Positions 12,336 through 25,313 are shown, counted from the stretch's first letter. The stretch: DNA of 64,000 bases from Andrena cerasifolii (GCF_050908995.1 NC_135126.1:10230001-10294000), one strand, 5' to 3'. The notes: generated by a model not told the origin, from the letters alone. Made by a program: numbers and translations.

Positions 12336-14166
12336 AGACTCGAAGCCGTGCGCAGGTCGCGCGCCAGCGCCGAGATGCTTTTATAACGAGCAGAGATTTA
12401 TACCGACCGGGGGTCGAATAAAACGGCACGGGCCGTGGTAAAAATCGCTCGCGTTTACTTCGCGCGGTCCCGCGAACGCTGCCGCGGCCGTTTTATGACA
12501 CTATTTGTCGCGGCTAATTGTCAATTAGAAAGTGCGACGCGCGTAAATTATTCATAGAGCGGCAAGATTTAGAGGCCATTGAATCGCTTTCGGTGTCCTG
12601 GGCGCAGGCGAAACCAGAGTAACGCCCGAGCCGTTAGTATCTACATAGAATGGGGGTCTGCCCGCGCCTTTCGAAAGTCTCCTCGCGATCGGGGAAAAGA
12701 AAATAATAAAGGGCGGTTACCGTGTCGAGGGGGTGGCGGGTGGGCGGGAGTGGGGTTGGAAGGGCGAGCGAGCTATCGTTTACGGCGGATCTCCATTGTT
12801 CGTTAGATCGACGCGCTGGTTCTAATGGCGGGGAATTCCCTCGAGCTTCTCCTCGGCGGGACGGATCTGGGTCACCGTGCTGGCCGATCGAGAGCAAAAC
12901 GAGACAAAACGAATGGAAAATCGTGGCCGGTCGCGCAGACATAACCGGCGGCGTAGGTGTTTCTCATAGGCGTCGCCAGGAATGCCGATTGTTGAGCTGG
13001 TCTTTGTAATTATTCAGGCCGTCGCGGATTGTGCAACGCGAAACCAGACGCGGCATTTCAAAAAGGATCGCTCTCTCGGGACCATTTTTTCTGGAGGTCC
13101 GTCTTGGATCGGGCCGTCGCGGGACTTCTTCATTCGCAGGCCACGAAACATCGATCCGACGATCACGAAGGGTCATTCAGGCTCATTTCTTGCTGACCAC
13201 GGTGGAAAAAGCGCCAGGGAACGGTCTGTGATATAACCGAGCAGCCAGCAGTGAATTGCATCGCCACTGCCGAAGAAGTAATCAGTCTATTTGAATTTTA
13301 TCGACAGAAGCGAGTCTGCGCAAGCTACCAGATCGAACGGTGCACCGTCTCTCGGGTTTACGGACAACGGATATGCGCGGCTAATAAATTTCTTATGTAA
13401 AGCATCGATCGCTTATTTGTCAGAGTTAATTGGCAACTTTCTACGCGGCGCGAGTAATTTAAAGGATCGACGAGCGCGATGGCGTTTCAATTGGCTGACG
13501 TGGATCCGATTCGAGGGGATTCGGTAGAAGTCTGGAATACTAATCGCGAGTGCGAGGTCATTCAATTAAATGATCGCGAAAAGGAGAGCGTGCAAAAATG
13601 GAGAAACTTCTGATGCTCTTCCACCGCGTTTACGTAATCCTGTGACTGGCTGACAATTACAAAGAAGCCGGGAGTATGTACTCCTAAGCCTTCGATTTAA
13701 ATTACCGCACGTCTGGCGTTTCGATCAGCGACATCCCGCAGCAAGATATTACAACAAAGTTTCCACGAAGGAGCCTAAAAAAGGCTCACGCCCCGAAATG
13801 CCCAAAGACACCCAGCGAAGTAAAACGAAGCTTAAACAACGTTCCCAAGCCCCCGCGGTCTGCGGTGCATCTGCCAGCGCCTCGTTAACGTAACGGGCCC
13901 CTTCTAAAAACGCGATCTCGCGGGAGCTCTGCTATGTGTGGAAACGCGAGTCGTGCGCGTCCGATGTCCCGAATCCGTGCAGCCAGCAAACGAGCGCGCG
14001 AGGAAGACGCGAGAAAGCGCGGCGCGGCGTGTCTCCGTGGATCGGGGGGTATATCTTGCTAGGAGGTGAGGCAAGCCAGCGATTCCGGAGCAAGAACGCT
14101 CGTAAAAGCAGCGCCGGCAGCGAGGGCTGGAGACAGTGGATAGGAAGAAGACGAGAAGCGACCGAG
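12336..14166. other. gene-free GC-rich DNA
   Basis: No gene or mobile element recognised. Composition stays CG-rich with scattered A/T-rich runs. The last 150 bases lead into the promoter-like stretch at 14167. Confidence 0.5.
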
Positions 14167-14230
14167 TATATAAAGCGTGACGGTGGTGGTAGCCGCAGAC
14201 TCGCTCGGGAAAGGAGGTGGGAGGACGAGG
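14167..14230 (+). promoter_or_regulatory. candidate TATA core promoter
   Basis: A TATATAAAG box lies at 14167-14175 in GC-rich surroundings. A CA dinucleotide suitable as an initiator sits 30 bp downstream (A at 14197, context GCAGAC), the usual spacing for insect TATA promoters. GGACG at 14223-14227, about +27 to +31, resembles a downstream promoter element but is offset by about one base. Downstream there is a purine-rich leader-like stretch and an ATG at 14394 opening a 67-codon frame with no recognisable domain. The initiator is only a partial match to the insect TCAGT type, so this may be a chance match. Confidence 0.3.
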
Positions 14231-15351
14231 AAGAAGTAGATCTACATAAGAGATCATGACTCGTAGCTAGCCGAGTTTCGCCGCAGCCGAGAGGAGAAAG
14301 TTACCAGGAACTGCCTGAATCTGCCCGATTGGCAGCCTCCTTTTCCACGGGTCCGGGCATTGTAGTCACGAGCGTGCAACTATAACAGCAACGATGCTCG
14401 ACGACGACGCGTCTTTTGTTCCAGCCGTTCCCACCCCAGCCTGGATCGCGTCTGTTCTTCTCAACTCCTATTTACATGCTTCTCAATCACCGTGCGTCTC
14501 CTCACCGCGTCTCTGTCCGAGCAGCAGCGCTCGCCTTTCGTCGCCCGACCGCCCCCCCGGCCGATCACTTTTGCAATCGATTCCTCCGCCAGCTTAACCC
14601 CGGCTGATCCTAATCCCAGCCCATTAGTCGCAATTAGTCTCGACGATGAATTTTCTATGAGCGTATAATCAGTCAACGTAACGTGTAGACTGGCACCGCG
14701 CCGCGCCGGTTGTCTCCGCACGCGGCAATTACACTTTCATGATCGAGGCTGTCGACGTAACCCGGGGACGACGTCGGAAAGAAATCGATCCGCGGTGCTG
14801 GCCGGTCGATGGAGCACGACTTCCATCGGCCGTTTTCGAAATCGGCGTCGATTCCCCTCGGCTGCCGATTCATCGAACGAGCGGTTATGTGCGCGCCTCC
14901 CGCTCGCCGATGCAGCCGCTCTCGACGCGGCAAGGAACGTTTTGCTTAACGAGCCGCGATTACGATCATGCAAATTTTCTTAATTAACGACGACCCGTCC
15001 CCGCGGCCGGGCTCGCGACTGTGTCTCAAAAGCGAAACCGTTCCGTTTCGTGCTTGTTCGCCTCGATTTCAATTACTTGTTAGAGCTCGCCTCTCTCGAC
15101 CTATTGTCTGTGCCAACGATCCGCGCGATAGGATAGGTCCGCGCGATGTTAACGATCTCTCACGCCTTCGCGCCCCGAGAATTTCATCCCGCGACGCCAA
15201 GCCGTTACGAAACGCGTAATCGTTTGATAATTGTACGTATTATCCTGGCTCGCGGGTTACTTCAAGACCATCGGCTGCCTTTTTCGCGGTCGGTCGCAAT
15301 CGGTTCAGTTCGGCTGTTAGATGGGATTAGACAGAATCCGCTGGTAAGTCC
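14231..15351. other. gene-free stretch, possible leader region
   Basis: If the TATA box at 14167 is active, this would contain its first exon. The only ATG-initiated frame of note (14394-14597, 67 codons) encodes a Ser/Pro/Leu-rich peptide with no family resemblance. A strong donor-like string, CTG followed by GTAAGT, lies at 15341-15349, right beside the fold-back element. Confidence 0.4.
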
Positions 15352-15725
15352 CAGAGTGGTACATAATGACATTCTTTGTTCAAATCGCCCTACAGGTCGG
15401 AATTTTTCAGGAAACTTGACGATTTTCTTTTTAAATTCTTCGCAATTATATTCTCTATCGATCTGTCTGGCCGAAATTTTGAATTTCGTTGCTGATTTTT
15501 TTATATTTAGCGAATTATACAGCACTTTTTGAAGATCAGTATCTGTGGGCTTTTCTGTATAATTCGATAAATATAAAAAAATCAGCAACGAAATTCCAAA
15601 TTTCGGCCGGACAGATCGATAGAGAATTTAATTGCGAAGAATTTAAGAAGAAAATCGTCAAGTTTTCTGAAAAATTCCGACCTGTAGGGTGATTTGAACA
15701 AAAAATGTCATCATGTACCACTGTG
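15352..15725. mobile_element. fold-back MITE with Transib-like ends
   Basis: A 374-bp element made almost entirely of two inverted arms of about 170 bp around a centre of about 33 bp. The left end reads CAGAGTGGTACATAATGACA; the right end read in reverse is CACAGTGGTACATGATGACA, and homology continues inward to about 15525 and 15553. The start CACAGTGG(T/G)AC is shared with the better preserved element at 43480-44128, which has a 5-bp duplication. Here the flanks are AGTCC on the left and CGTCG on the right, matching at three of five positions, so a target duplication is not demonstrated. No coding capacity. Superfamily placement is inferred from the shared terminus. Confidence 0.7.
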
Positions 15726-18614
15726 CGTCGTGGACGCCCACGCGTCGTGGGTGCAACGCGGCTGTGCGCACAGGCTCGTGCGCGCGAGTTTCTGAAAGAA
15801 ACTTGGCCGCATTGCTCGAGATAAGATAAGGCGCTCGTAGGAGTGGTAATTAAAACTGCGAACGGGCGTCGCATTAGCGAAGCCTGGCTAGCGGTACGTT
15901 TGCTAGACAATAATAGCAGTGCCAATAAAGGGAACAGTAATATTAGGAAGAGAGTGTGTTATGGGCAGTTTGGAAAGTAAAGCTCGAGCTTTAGCCAACT
16001 GTTATTGTGCTAGAAATGGGCGAGTGTTCGTTGGAATGGAAGTTGCGCATCGATGGGAGTGTGTAACTTTTCCAGTGAGCTTCCTGCTCTTAATTGTTAC
16101 TCACCCGTTTTACTGTATTGTCCTTTCCAGACGCGTTGCAGCGCCCGTTCTCTGACCACTATTGGTTCTCGTTTGTTCACGCTAGCCGAGCCCTAACAAT
16201 GCGAATAATTAATCGTGTAATTTCGTTATGCGACCTTAAATACAGGTTGCAGGCCCGCCGCGCGGAGAACCGGCCTCTTGAATGGACAGATATTAATAAT
16301 CACTCCTCGAAGACTAATGATTACGTGTAAACGTTGAAATTTTCGCCGGACGACTCGCGAAATATCGTGTACTAGAATTTTGATATCATAATTCGAACGT
16401 CTGGCGTCCCCTTAGCTGGCGAAATAATAAAACGGCAGTAGCCATCGCTGGAATTGAAATGCGAGAAAGTGGCAGTGAGAAATCAGCATCGCATTAATGT
16501 CAGAATGCTGGCCGCGTTGCTTTGGGACTTAAGTCCGCGGACTGGTTGGATACTTATCTCGCGCCGGTCTTTTCATTTTCCGTGTAACAAGCATACACCA
16601 CGCCTGCTGTAATCTGATTAGCATATTCTGGCCTTTGCCCTCCTTTGCTTCTCTTTCCATTACTAAATTAACTGCGCCTGGAACAAATGTTGCCTAGCCT
16701 CCAAGTGGCGTACCGAATACATTTAGGTGACAAGGCATAAAACTACTAGTGCATTGCAGATAAAGACCGAGAAATCGGGCAGCAATGCTGTCCTGTCCTC
16801 TGGAAAACCAACAGAGCGGCAGAAGCAATCATCCAGTCAAAGGGTAGTACAAAACTACCAATCGAATCCTCACGAAAATTCAGAATAAATACGAAACAGC
16901 CTAATAGCCTGAAATAGTGACAAATGCTCTATCCAGTATAAACCTGCGTATGAAGTATTCAGTGGAAATAAATTCTTCCGTCCTGGCAATATTATTAGCC
17001 GCTCAGTAAATAATACAGATGCTCTCGAAAAATACCTACATACTTGGGGACCGTGGTCGGTTCGCGCGTTTCTGCCGGTGAATAAAACAACGGGCTCGTA
17101 AAGCGCGCGTTATCACGTGGCGAAAATCGCTTTCGACCGGCCGTATCGATGGCTTATTAATAATTTACGCGGTCGATTCGATCGGTCTGTTAACCGACCG
17201 CTCGAAAATGCCAATAAGACCGGCTGAAATAGGTTTTCACGCGGGCCTCAGTGGCAGCGGCGTTCAATATTTATGCCACAATAACGCGAACCGGTAATGT
17301 CCTTTTTCGATAACCCGTAACACCGTTGTCAAGAAGCCGGCTGTACAGTTACAGGCCACTGTGTCGTATCTTAAGCTACCGGCGAGATTATCGTCACGGT
17401 GCCCTGGTCCACTGTGCCCCCATATTTTTGCGAATAAGTACGAGCCACCGTTGGCAAGCTCGAAATCGAGGCTCGACATTCGCGTGGAATAAAGGTGCAC
17501 GGCTCGCGGGTAAGGAGTATGTGTATCAGCCTTCGAAAGTGCACGCTTTCGTTCCGTTGAAAGAGAACTGGCCATGACTTTCCTATTTAATTTCCATTGA
17601 AAAGGGGATACGACGAACATACTTCCTGCGTTTGATTTCCTCCGCTTAATTAATATCTGCTACGTTCCTCCTATCACTCATCGACGTGGGTGATGATTGA
17701 GAAATCATTCTCTCTGATCTTGCGCCATCGTAAGAGATCAGTGGGAACAGAGAATTAACCTCCTTCGTGCATGTTTCTTACCTATTCGATGGGAAATGGC
17801 ATACTAATCGCGAGAAAGATGCCGATACCTGAATCTGTGTGCCAATAATAACGCTATTATCATTACAGCAGTTTCGTCAAGCTTGAGTTCCTCCTGATGG
17901 CCACTTTCCCTTTTCCTCTCTGTTCACGAACTCCACATGCCCCCGAACTGTTTGACCTATTTTCCAAATCATCCGTGATTCGATGCCTATTGAATCTAAT
18001 TAAGGATCCCAGTTTTTCAACGCCAGCCGAGGTGCATTTGTCGATGCTCAGGCCTGAAGGATCCCGGGGTTTCCGTGTACCGCGAGAAATCGCTCGGCGG
18101 GGAAACGCGCGCTTCGTAATTTACCGTTCCGCGGTGGCGGCGGCGGCTATCGGACGTTACCTACCTCCTCGTTATTAATAATAACGGCCATTAACGATTA
18201 TACGGCCGACAGTTATTAATTCTCGGAGGCGCGATTCGACGGGCACGTCGACGGATTTGCCTCGTTTGTCACTGCGCGACGATTAATGCATCGCCGGTTG
18301 CGTGAGCCGATCACGCCGGAACTTTGATACCCGAGTCATTGCGAGGACGCAAGAACCGCAATGTTCTTAAGCGATTACCAGGCGTACCTGTCGCGCTCTG
18401 ACAACGAGTAGACGCGGTAGTCGCGGGATATTTAATGAGTCACTGCTCGAGGACTCTGGTCATCATCGATCTGGAATGATGTAAATAATTCCCGCATTTC
18501 TTTGTACCCTATCATTGGTTTCCGTAACACCACGTACCTATACAGCCTTACTGCTGGGAGTGATACATTGATTTTAGGGAATCCTTTAGCCTTCTGTTGC
18601 AAATCGGGTGGATA
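15726..18614. other. gene-free stretch
   Basis: No exon, RNA gene or mobile element recognised. Moderately A/T-rich between about 16300 and 17050, GC-richer elsewhere. Nothing in it stands out. Confidence 0.5.
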
Positions 18615-18811
18615 TCTTAATATATAAAGCACAATATGTTTGTGCGTTTGTCCGTCGCCTAAAAACTTTCGAACGGTAAACTCTTGGATCACGAAACATG
18701 CCTCAGCTCATTATGCATGGCTAATGCGGATGGATTTTCACAAAGGAATTAAAATTTTTTTTTAGAAACTCAGAATTTATATTCCAGGCAAAGCCGGGTA
18801 CTAAAGCTACT
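18615..18811 (+). mobile_element. Helitron-like non-autonomous remnant
   Basis: The segment opens with TC followed by an A/T-rich run, then a TGTTTGTGCGTTTGTCCGTC stretch and CTTTCGAACGG, a layout common at the start of short arthropod Helitron derivatives. It ends with a small hairpin, CCAGGC-AAA-GCCGGG (18784-18798, one mismatched pair), then TACTAAAG and CTAC before T. Helitrons typically end with a hairpin and CTRR inserted before T; CTAC departs from this at the last base. At about 197 bp with no coding capacity, it would be a decayed copy. The call rests on overall resemblance and is tentative. Confidence 0.42.
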
Positions 18812-20321
18812 TAGTCTACAATAAAGGATCGACTATAATTCTAAGTGGATTTTATAAATTCTAGTTATTTTTTACAAACGAAGGGAGATGTCTATGTCGA
18901 GATTAATCAGACACTTCCACATCGGTATTGTAAAGTACCAACGTTCCGTGAAAACCTGCTGCCGATTGTGACTTTATAACAGTGTTCCATTAAATACGCA
19001 TAAACGCGAGCGTGGGGAAGGCCGATCATCGATTTCACAAGCTGTAAACCTGTGGTTATCGGTGTTCACGCGATACAAAGATTCCATAGAATCGTATTTA
19101 ACCGCGATACACGTAATGACATCCGCGCGCTCTCTTAAATCACGTCTTCCGTCGGCCTGGCTAACCCGACATTTACTCCATTCGCCTGGAATGACATAAT
19201 AACACGGCTGCCCTCGGCGAAAGATAGAGATTTCGCTCTGTGTATGTTTCCTAGGAGAAATAATTTTTTCCCTCCATTTCATTCGACGTAGTTAACTGAT
19301 CATTACGCTTCAGCTTCTGGTAATGCGAAATTCGTTTGACCTCGAGCGTTTTTTTTTGTACCCTCTGTTCTCCCGCGTAAGTGTCCACGCGGACGGTTTC
19401 AGGGTCCTTGAGTGCGAATCGTATTTAACTTTGACGTGGATGTGATCGGATGAAACGATTGGACGCCGAGGAGTACATCGATCCCTGAAGAATAATTATG
19501 TTTACTTTCTTCTTGAGCCATGTGGCACTGAGCCTTAAGTGGGGGATGTACGCTGAAATGATTGATTACAGTATCGCGTAGCTTCATTAAAGCTTCATTA
19601 AAGATTATCTGACGGAAATCGCGTGGACTTTACTATGGCGTTAAAATACTTCTAAATATACCCGCCTAAGATTCTGATAGATCCTGAAACGAGCGAAGCT
19701 TGACATTCGTGGGTAGAAGAATTAGGATCCACAAAGCTAGAAACCGATGTGCCACGCCTCGTGTGATGTCAAACTCGCGATTGTGCATCGATCCGAGTGC
19801 ACGGCGTCCCGGCAAACTCCAGGAGTACCTATCCCCTGTCTCATTCGACGATCATGTGGCACGTATGCAATTAGAAATTTCCTTTCACCAGCTCGTTGAC
19901 ACTAATCACACAGCGGTGGGCCTCTCTCTCCCACACCTCGTCGAATCTGACCTCGGTCCTCCATACGGCCTGCGAGCCCGGTCGCTGCCAATTGCCCTAA
20001 CGATCGCCCGCTAAATACCAATTACGAAACGCTTAATTACATTTTCCGCGTAAAAGGATATACATATTCGCAATCGCGCGCTCGCCGATGCCCCTTTACG
20101 ACTCGAAACACCTCCTTCCCGTCGTGTACGCGCGAAACCTCCGCCTGTTATTCCCAGTTTACTGACCATTAACCGTGCCTCGGCGTTCCAGCAGAAACCG
20201 TTTCGGGAAAAAGCGCGCGCGCGATGCACCGCTTCGCTTTGCTTTTGGGGTGAATGGGATGGAAAACTGTACGGCTCGTACGAATCGGCTGGGAAATTCC
20301 CATCGAGGAACAACTCATAGG
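18812..20321. other. gene-free stretch
   Basis: No gene recognised. A direct duplication of AGCTTCATTAA occurs near 19580-19605. Composition changes from A/T-rich to CG-rich near 19700. Confidence 0.5.
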
Positions 20322-20323
20322 TA

Positions 20324-21081
20324 GAGGAGACCGGGGCTGGTAGGCCGGTTTTTCAGTTTTTGATTTTTAATTAATTATTGTGGACGAAATATCATTAAAC
20401 CGGTTAGTATATTTGATAGGGCATACATTTGGCTATCTGATTAAATTATTAAAGTTGACGCAATGTGACAACAATTAAGGTATTTTAATGTTTTTCTAAC
20501 ACCTTGCATGCTGGTCAACCAGCCCCATGATCGGGGTTGGTTGATTTACAGTACGGGGTGGGTTGACTATAGATACAGTCAGTTATGAAAATGTTATTAC
20601 TAATTTATCTCAGTGGTAATAAAATAACAAAACGTCACAAGAGCTGTTTCATTATAAAATATTAATTTCTTTCTTTCATATTTTAATAATAAACTGAAAT
20701 TTTTTCCAACTTAAACATAAATTATAACCACCCCCGACCGATCGTTTTGACTTCAATAATCTATATAACCTTCAATTATGTATGCATAAACAAAAATACT
20801 ATGTCAATAGATCGTCTAATAAACACACTTTAAAATAGTCCCTTAACATTTATTCTATTGTAACTATATAGACCGTGAAAAAATAAAATCTTTAAGAAAA
20901 AATATTTAATTACGTAGTGAATTGTTCGACAAACGCTGATAACTGTTATAAAACGTGCGATCGCGGGTCGGGCATAAGTGCATGGCATAGTAGAAGTGAC
21001 TTCTTTCTACAGTGAATTTTTCCGCAGTAGTATGAACAATTAGTCAACCTACCCCTTGACGTAACCAGCCGCGAACTCCCC
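20324..21081. mobile_element. TA-flanked non-autonomous DNA transposon, family A (GGGGAG-type ends)
   Basis: A 758-bp strongly A/T-rich island flanked by TA at 20322-20323 and 21082-21083. The left end reads GAGGAGACCGGGGCTGGT; the right end in reverse is GGGGAGTTCGCGGCTGGTTA, giving diverged inverted termini. The core motif GGGGYDGGTTGAC recurs inside: minus strand at 20513-20526, plus at 20532-20545 and 20554-20567, minus at 21042-21055. Clustering of four copies near the ends and centre suggests protein-binding sites. There is no open frame of note, so it depends on a transposase elsewhere. TA duplication points to the Tc1/mariner/pogo group; the exact family is not identified. Confidence 0.72.
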
Positions 21082-21083
21082 TA

Positions 21084-24000
21084 CATACCTTCTAAAACCT
21101 GAACTCAGAACTACCTATTCCAAAGTCAACTACAGACGCATAAACATAATCAAGAATCTTGATCTACGTGTAATGTGAATATTAGAAGAACCTACCCACG
21201 TCTAGCAATCACTTTGAAGCTCCATATCCACAGTCCAGAAGATTGCAACAGGGAAGCCCGAAAATCGTGCAGCGAGCGATTCTCACGGCACAGACGAGAC
21301 CGTTCAGTGACTCCAGCTTCCATAATGGACATTCGTACCAGACAGAGAATCCCTCTTCCTCGTGGTTCCAGAACGAAAGGAACCGAAACGAAAGGAAAAG
21401 GACACGAAACGTACGAAACGAGTGGCGTGGCACGCTCTAATCTCGGATAACGGGTAATCGTGGCGAGCCTAGGGGGCACGCAACAGCAGCAGAAGCAGCA
21501 GCGGCACATCTCCACGAAGGCTGGCTTGGTCCACGGGGCAACAGGTATTAGCAACAGGCTAAAATGAGGCCGGGGAGTAAAGACAACCGCTGGAAACGGG
21601 ACGAACGTATTATTTTGACGACTGGAAATCGGCGGGTATCGGGGCACTAGCCCTCGGGGTCCAGCTTCATCCGGCGGAATCGTTCGTGGTACGACTGTGG
21701 CCGACGGTTTTCGTCTACGATTCTTTTTTCAACCACTGGAATCCATCGGCGAAACGACTCGCCCGGGCCCCGTGTTCCGTTTAAATATCAGGACTCGCGG
21801 GGCCCGGCGTTCTCTATTATTTCCTAACAGATCCACCGAAAGTATAACTGCCGCGGACCGCGGCGATCGTTTCTCCGTTACCGTTCCGTTTCCTCCTCTT
21901 TCCCTCGTCCGTTTCTGCCAATTCCAGGTGCATAAAATCAGCCGAATTCCGGGCCCGTACGGCGCCCGATCGCATACATAAAGCCGATTCGAAATTACAC
22001 GTGCAACCGAAACCGCGAATTTTCTCTGTCTGCTGAGGCCTCCCCTTCGGGCCCGCGCCCACCGTTGCTGCCTGGTGAAAATGGTAATGAAACGGAATTA
22101 ACTGGCCGCGCTTGGGTGTTTCTGTTTTGGTACTGCGTGTCGCGAACCCTCCCCTTTCCGGCGTTCCCTCGACGTCCGATTATGGGATGATAAACCACGT
22201 CGGTAGAAGAACACGCGCGTCTGCGATTTCGGTGATTGATTTCTTTTTTGCGTCTGGAATGCACGGCGCTCTGTAATGACCACGGTAATCGGTCGTTTCG
22301 GCTGACTCTGGCGGTGCCAGTGACGCGGGATCGTGAATGAACGTGGAAAGATGAATATCTCGGATTTTTTTACCCACGTTAACACCTACGTTTCATAATA
22401 GACACGTTCAGATGTTAAAAGACAGAGGCCCACCATCGAAATTATGAAGCTGTTCTTTGAACGAATTACAGGGACGCTCGAGTACGTTAGTTTCTTGTCC
22501 CCTCGATGGAGTCAGTCCTCTTGGAATTATCATAATCCTCTTACTATTTCACGGTGTCCCCTTGATACGCCGATTTCACAATAAGATCGTAATGAATGGT
22601 GTTTAGTATCGCGAGTTGCGAACGATTTACGGTGACTTTGGCTCTCGAGCGTTCGGTGCGCACCTCCAGCTGGACGTTGATCGCCGATCGGCGCAGTTAA
22701 TTTGCTGCTGGATCTCGGTGCAATAAAATTTAACGGTGTGCGCGCGATAAAGGAAGAGGAAGAGGCCAGAAAGGACCGGCGGAGCCGCGGAGCGGGGGGA
22801 AAGGTCGGAGAGACTCGCGGCTCGATGAAAGTACGATTGCCGCGACATCGGGGACAAGAATCGGCTTGTATCGCGACGTATGGATAGAGGTACTCGCAAG
22901 AAAATGTCGTAACGATGTTCCGCGACTTTTTTCCGCGAACGTAGAAGGCGTACACGTTTCGCAAACCCCTTTTGTGCCGGTTAATTCCTCGCTTGTTGGG
23001 TGTCCACGCCATTGGAAAGAATAATCGATGCCATTCCGTTCCTGCGGCTGTTTGATTCTGTAACGGGGGAAAATATGGATCGCCCGAGTCGTTCCCCTTT
23101 CGATACACTCGTGATCCTCGTGCCCCACCTCTGAATCTACCCGCGGAATTTTGCTCGACGATCGTTCCCCGCCAGATCGAATACCTTCGGCTCCTCCGCT
23201 TGCCGCTCGCGGCCCCGGTACAGTGAAATCTCGATTACCCACGATCCCACACAAGGTTGCACGGATTTTCGGAGACCTCCTGAGTCCCCGCGTGGAATTT
23301 CAATCGGTAGGCTAAAAGCGACTCGGCGATGAGTTATCGCGGGGCGTAAATAAAGTTATGCAAAGCGTATTAGAAGTGGAGCCCGCCGGGACGCCAACTG
23401 CCTCTAAATCTTTCGTCGAAAGCGGCGCCCGTGGTATGAAAAGTTTCGGTATGCGTTGCCTCATCGAATCTGCAATTTAGAAATCCGAAGCGCGTCTCTG
23501 TAAAAGGGCGATTGAACTTTCTCTCCTTTACGGTGTGTACCGATTTCGTCAGGCTTTTCTAGCTGCAATTTATGCGTGTGCACGCGAGACGGACAATGGA
23601 AGAGTACCCCTGCGAAAATTCGATCCTGGCGCGGTTCGTTTTGAAAATATAACGCGCAACCGAGCTGCTTGAAGCGGTTTGTCGGCTCAGGCCCGCGCGA
23701 ACTGTCGCGTTTAATAAAGGAGAGCTGAAAAACCCGTGGACTTATGGCCGCTGGGCCAGGCGGACACTTTCCTGCCGCGACTTCGCCCAAGGATTTAGAG
23801 TGACCGGGAACAGGGGCAGCTTCGACGCCGGTGGTACCACCGGGGTATCTAATTACCAGAGCTCCGAATACACGAGTTTCCACTCGCGCGGTGCCCTAAC
23901 GGCTCGACTATCCCTCGAAATCGTTCTATCGGGGATTTCGACGTAAGCTCACAATAGCCACCCATGAGGTAAATTCGTCGCCGTTTAGGGATGCTCGATG

Positions 24001-25296
24001 ACCACGCTGACCGAGCTTCGGTTGCAATTACGAGTTCGTAATTGGTGCCGTATCGCGATTAAACGGCGCGCCATGGAATCGACAGTGTCCAATGGCTATC
24101 CCCGTGATACGTGACAGGCTTATACGTCGATTTATCAACGATCCCCGAGTTTTCTACCTCGCGCGATAAATTATGGACTGATTGAGTAACTCACGGACAG
24201 GGACGGTCTACCGAAACGAAAGAAAGAGGCGGGGAACGAACGGATTCTTCATCCACCAAGGCTCCGGTGATTACGGCGGGCATTAGAAATTAAGAATGAC
24301 GAATCGAACCGTTTCTGTTGACTTTAATTATACGTCGTCGCCAAGAGAAGATCCTGTTCTAGGAGAAGATCGTCGATACTCTTCGATCCACTGTCGCGCG
24401 ATCACTTGGATTTAATTCGTGGACAGCGAAATCGATTCGGGGGAACCTGGATGCTCGAAGCTCCCCGCTAGGCCAGGATGAGAGGGAAGGTGTGGCAGTT
24501 TAGGCTTTCGTAACGTCTCGAGAAACGTAGGGCCACCGTTGTCGTTATCCCACTCTCGCCGACGCGGCGGCGGCTTATGAATTATCGCTGGACCTGAGGA
24601 TGTTTTCATAGATCCGAACGAGTCCGAGTTACAAAACTTGCCGCAATATTTCCTCTTTCCGTGGGGAATTCACGGAGACACCTCTCGTGGCGTTTCGAAA
24701 AGCTCGCTGGCGGTAAGAGGCTGATTTAATTGCTCGAGGACGGAGCGCGTAGGTTCGACACAGCCCAGCGTTTCGCATAATTCACGCTGTCCTGGATCAT
24801 CGGCGTTAACTGCCGCTACGTCGATTAGGAATTAAAAACGACCATAATCAAATCATCCGTTAATTAATTCCGTATATGAATTTATTGGCCACCGTCTCGA
24901 TGGAAGGACGCATGGGCCCCCTTTATTCAGCGCGTCCTCTTTGCGTCGTTGAGCCACCGTGGCCTCGACTCTTAGCAGGGAAATATACGACTTCCAACTA
25001 GAACCGAATTCCTTCTCGGAACCAATAACACCGTTCGTACGTTACTTAATACGAGGATCTCATTTGTACTGCTTGGTACCTAAGTGCATAGTACCTGCAT
25101 CTATCCCTCGCGAAATTCGAAATACGATAGAAGAATCATCCCCGCGGATCTGTGTATTAAGAAATCGTTGCCGAAGACCTCGGTGTGGTAGGGATTTTTT
25201 CTTCCCCACCGATTCGAACAACACACGGCCCTCGAATTGAGAGGATTCCACGGTTCGGCTCTCCTCCGTTCTCCCTCGCTAATTTCTTGTTTCCAG
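21084..25296. other. gene-free GC-rich DNA
   Basis: No protein family recognised in any frame. The last 40 bases form a pyrimidine-rich tract with a CTAAT branch-point-like string ending in TTTCCAG at 25296, a strong splice acceptor by eye. Confidence 0.45.
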
Positions 25297-25313
25297 CGAA
25301 CGGACAGCGGCAG
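25297..25313 (+). other. candidate 17-nt microexon
   Basis: A 17-base segment is bracketed by unusually good splice signals. Upstream is a long pyrimidine tract with CTAAT about 18 nt before the acceptor and TTTCCAG at the boundary. Downstream is CAG followed by GTAAGC, close to the donor consensus. Seventeen bases is not a multiple of three, so inclusion would shift frame unless in an untranslated region. No neighbouring coding exon is identified, so the signals could be a chance pair or the acceptor could belong to a longer exon. Confidence 0.25.

Noticed and set aside
17408..17420. CCACTGTG string considered as another Transib-like terminus
   Set aside because: No partner terminus, no continuation of the terminal consensus and no duplication nearby.
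22530..23254. overlapping open frames of 192 and 174 codons on the minus strand
   Set aside because: Overlapping frames in the same stretch are both open, as expected of stop-poor GC-rich DNA; neither resembles a known protein.
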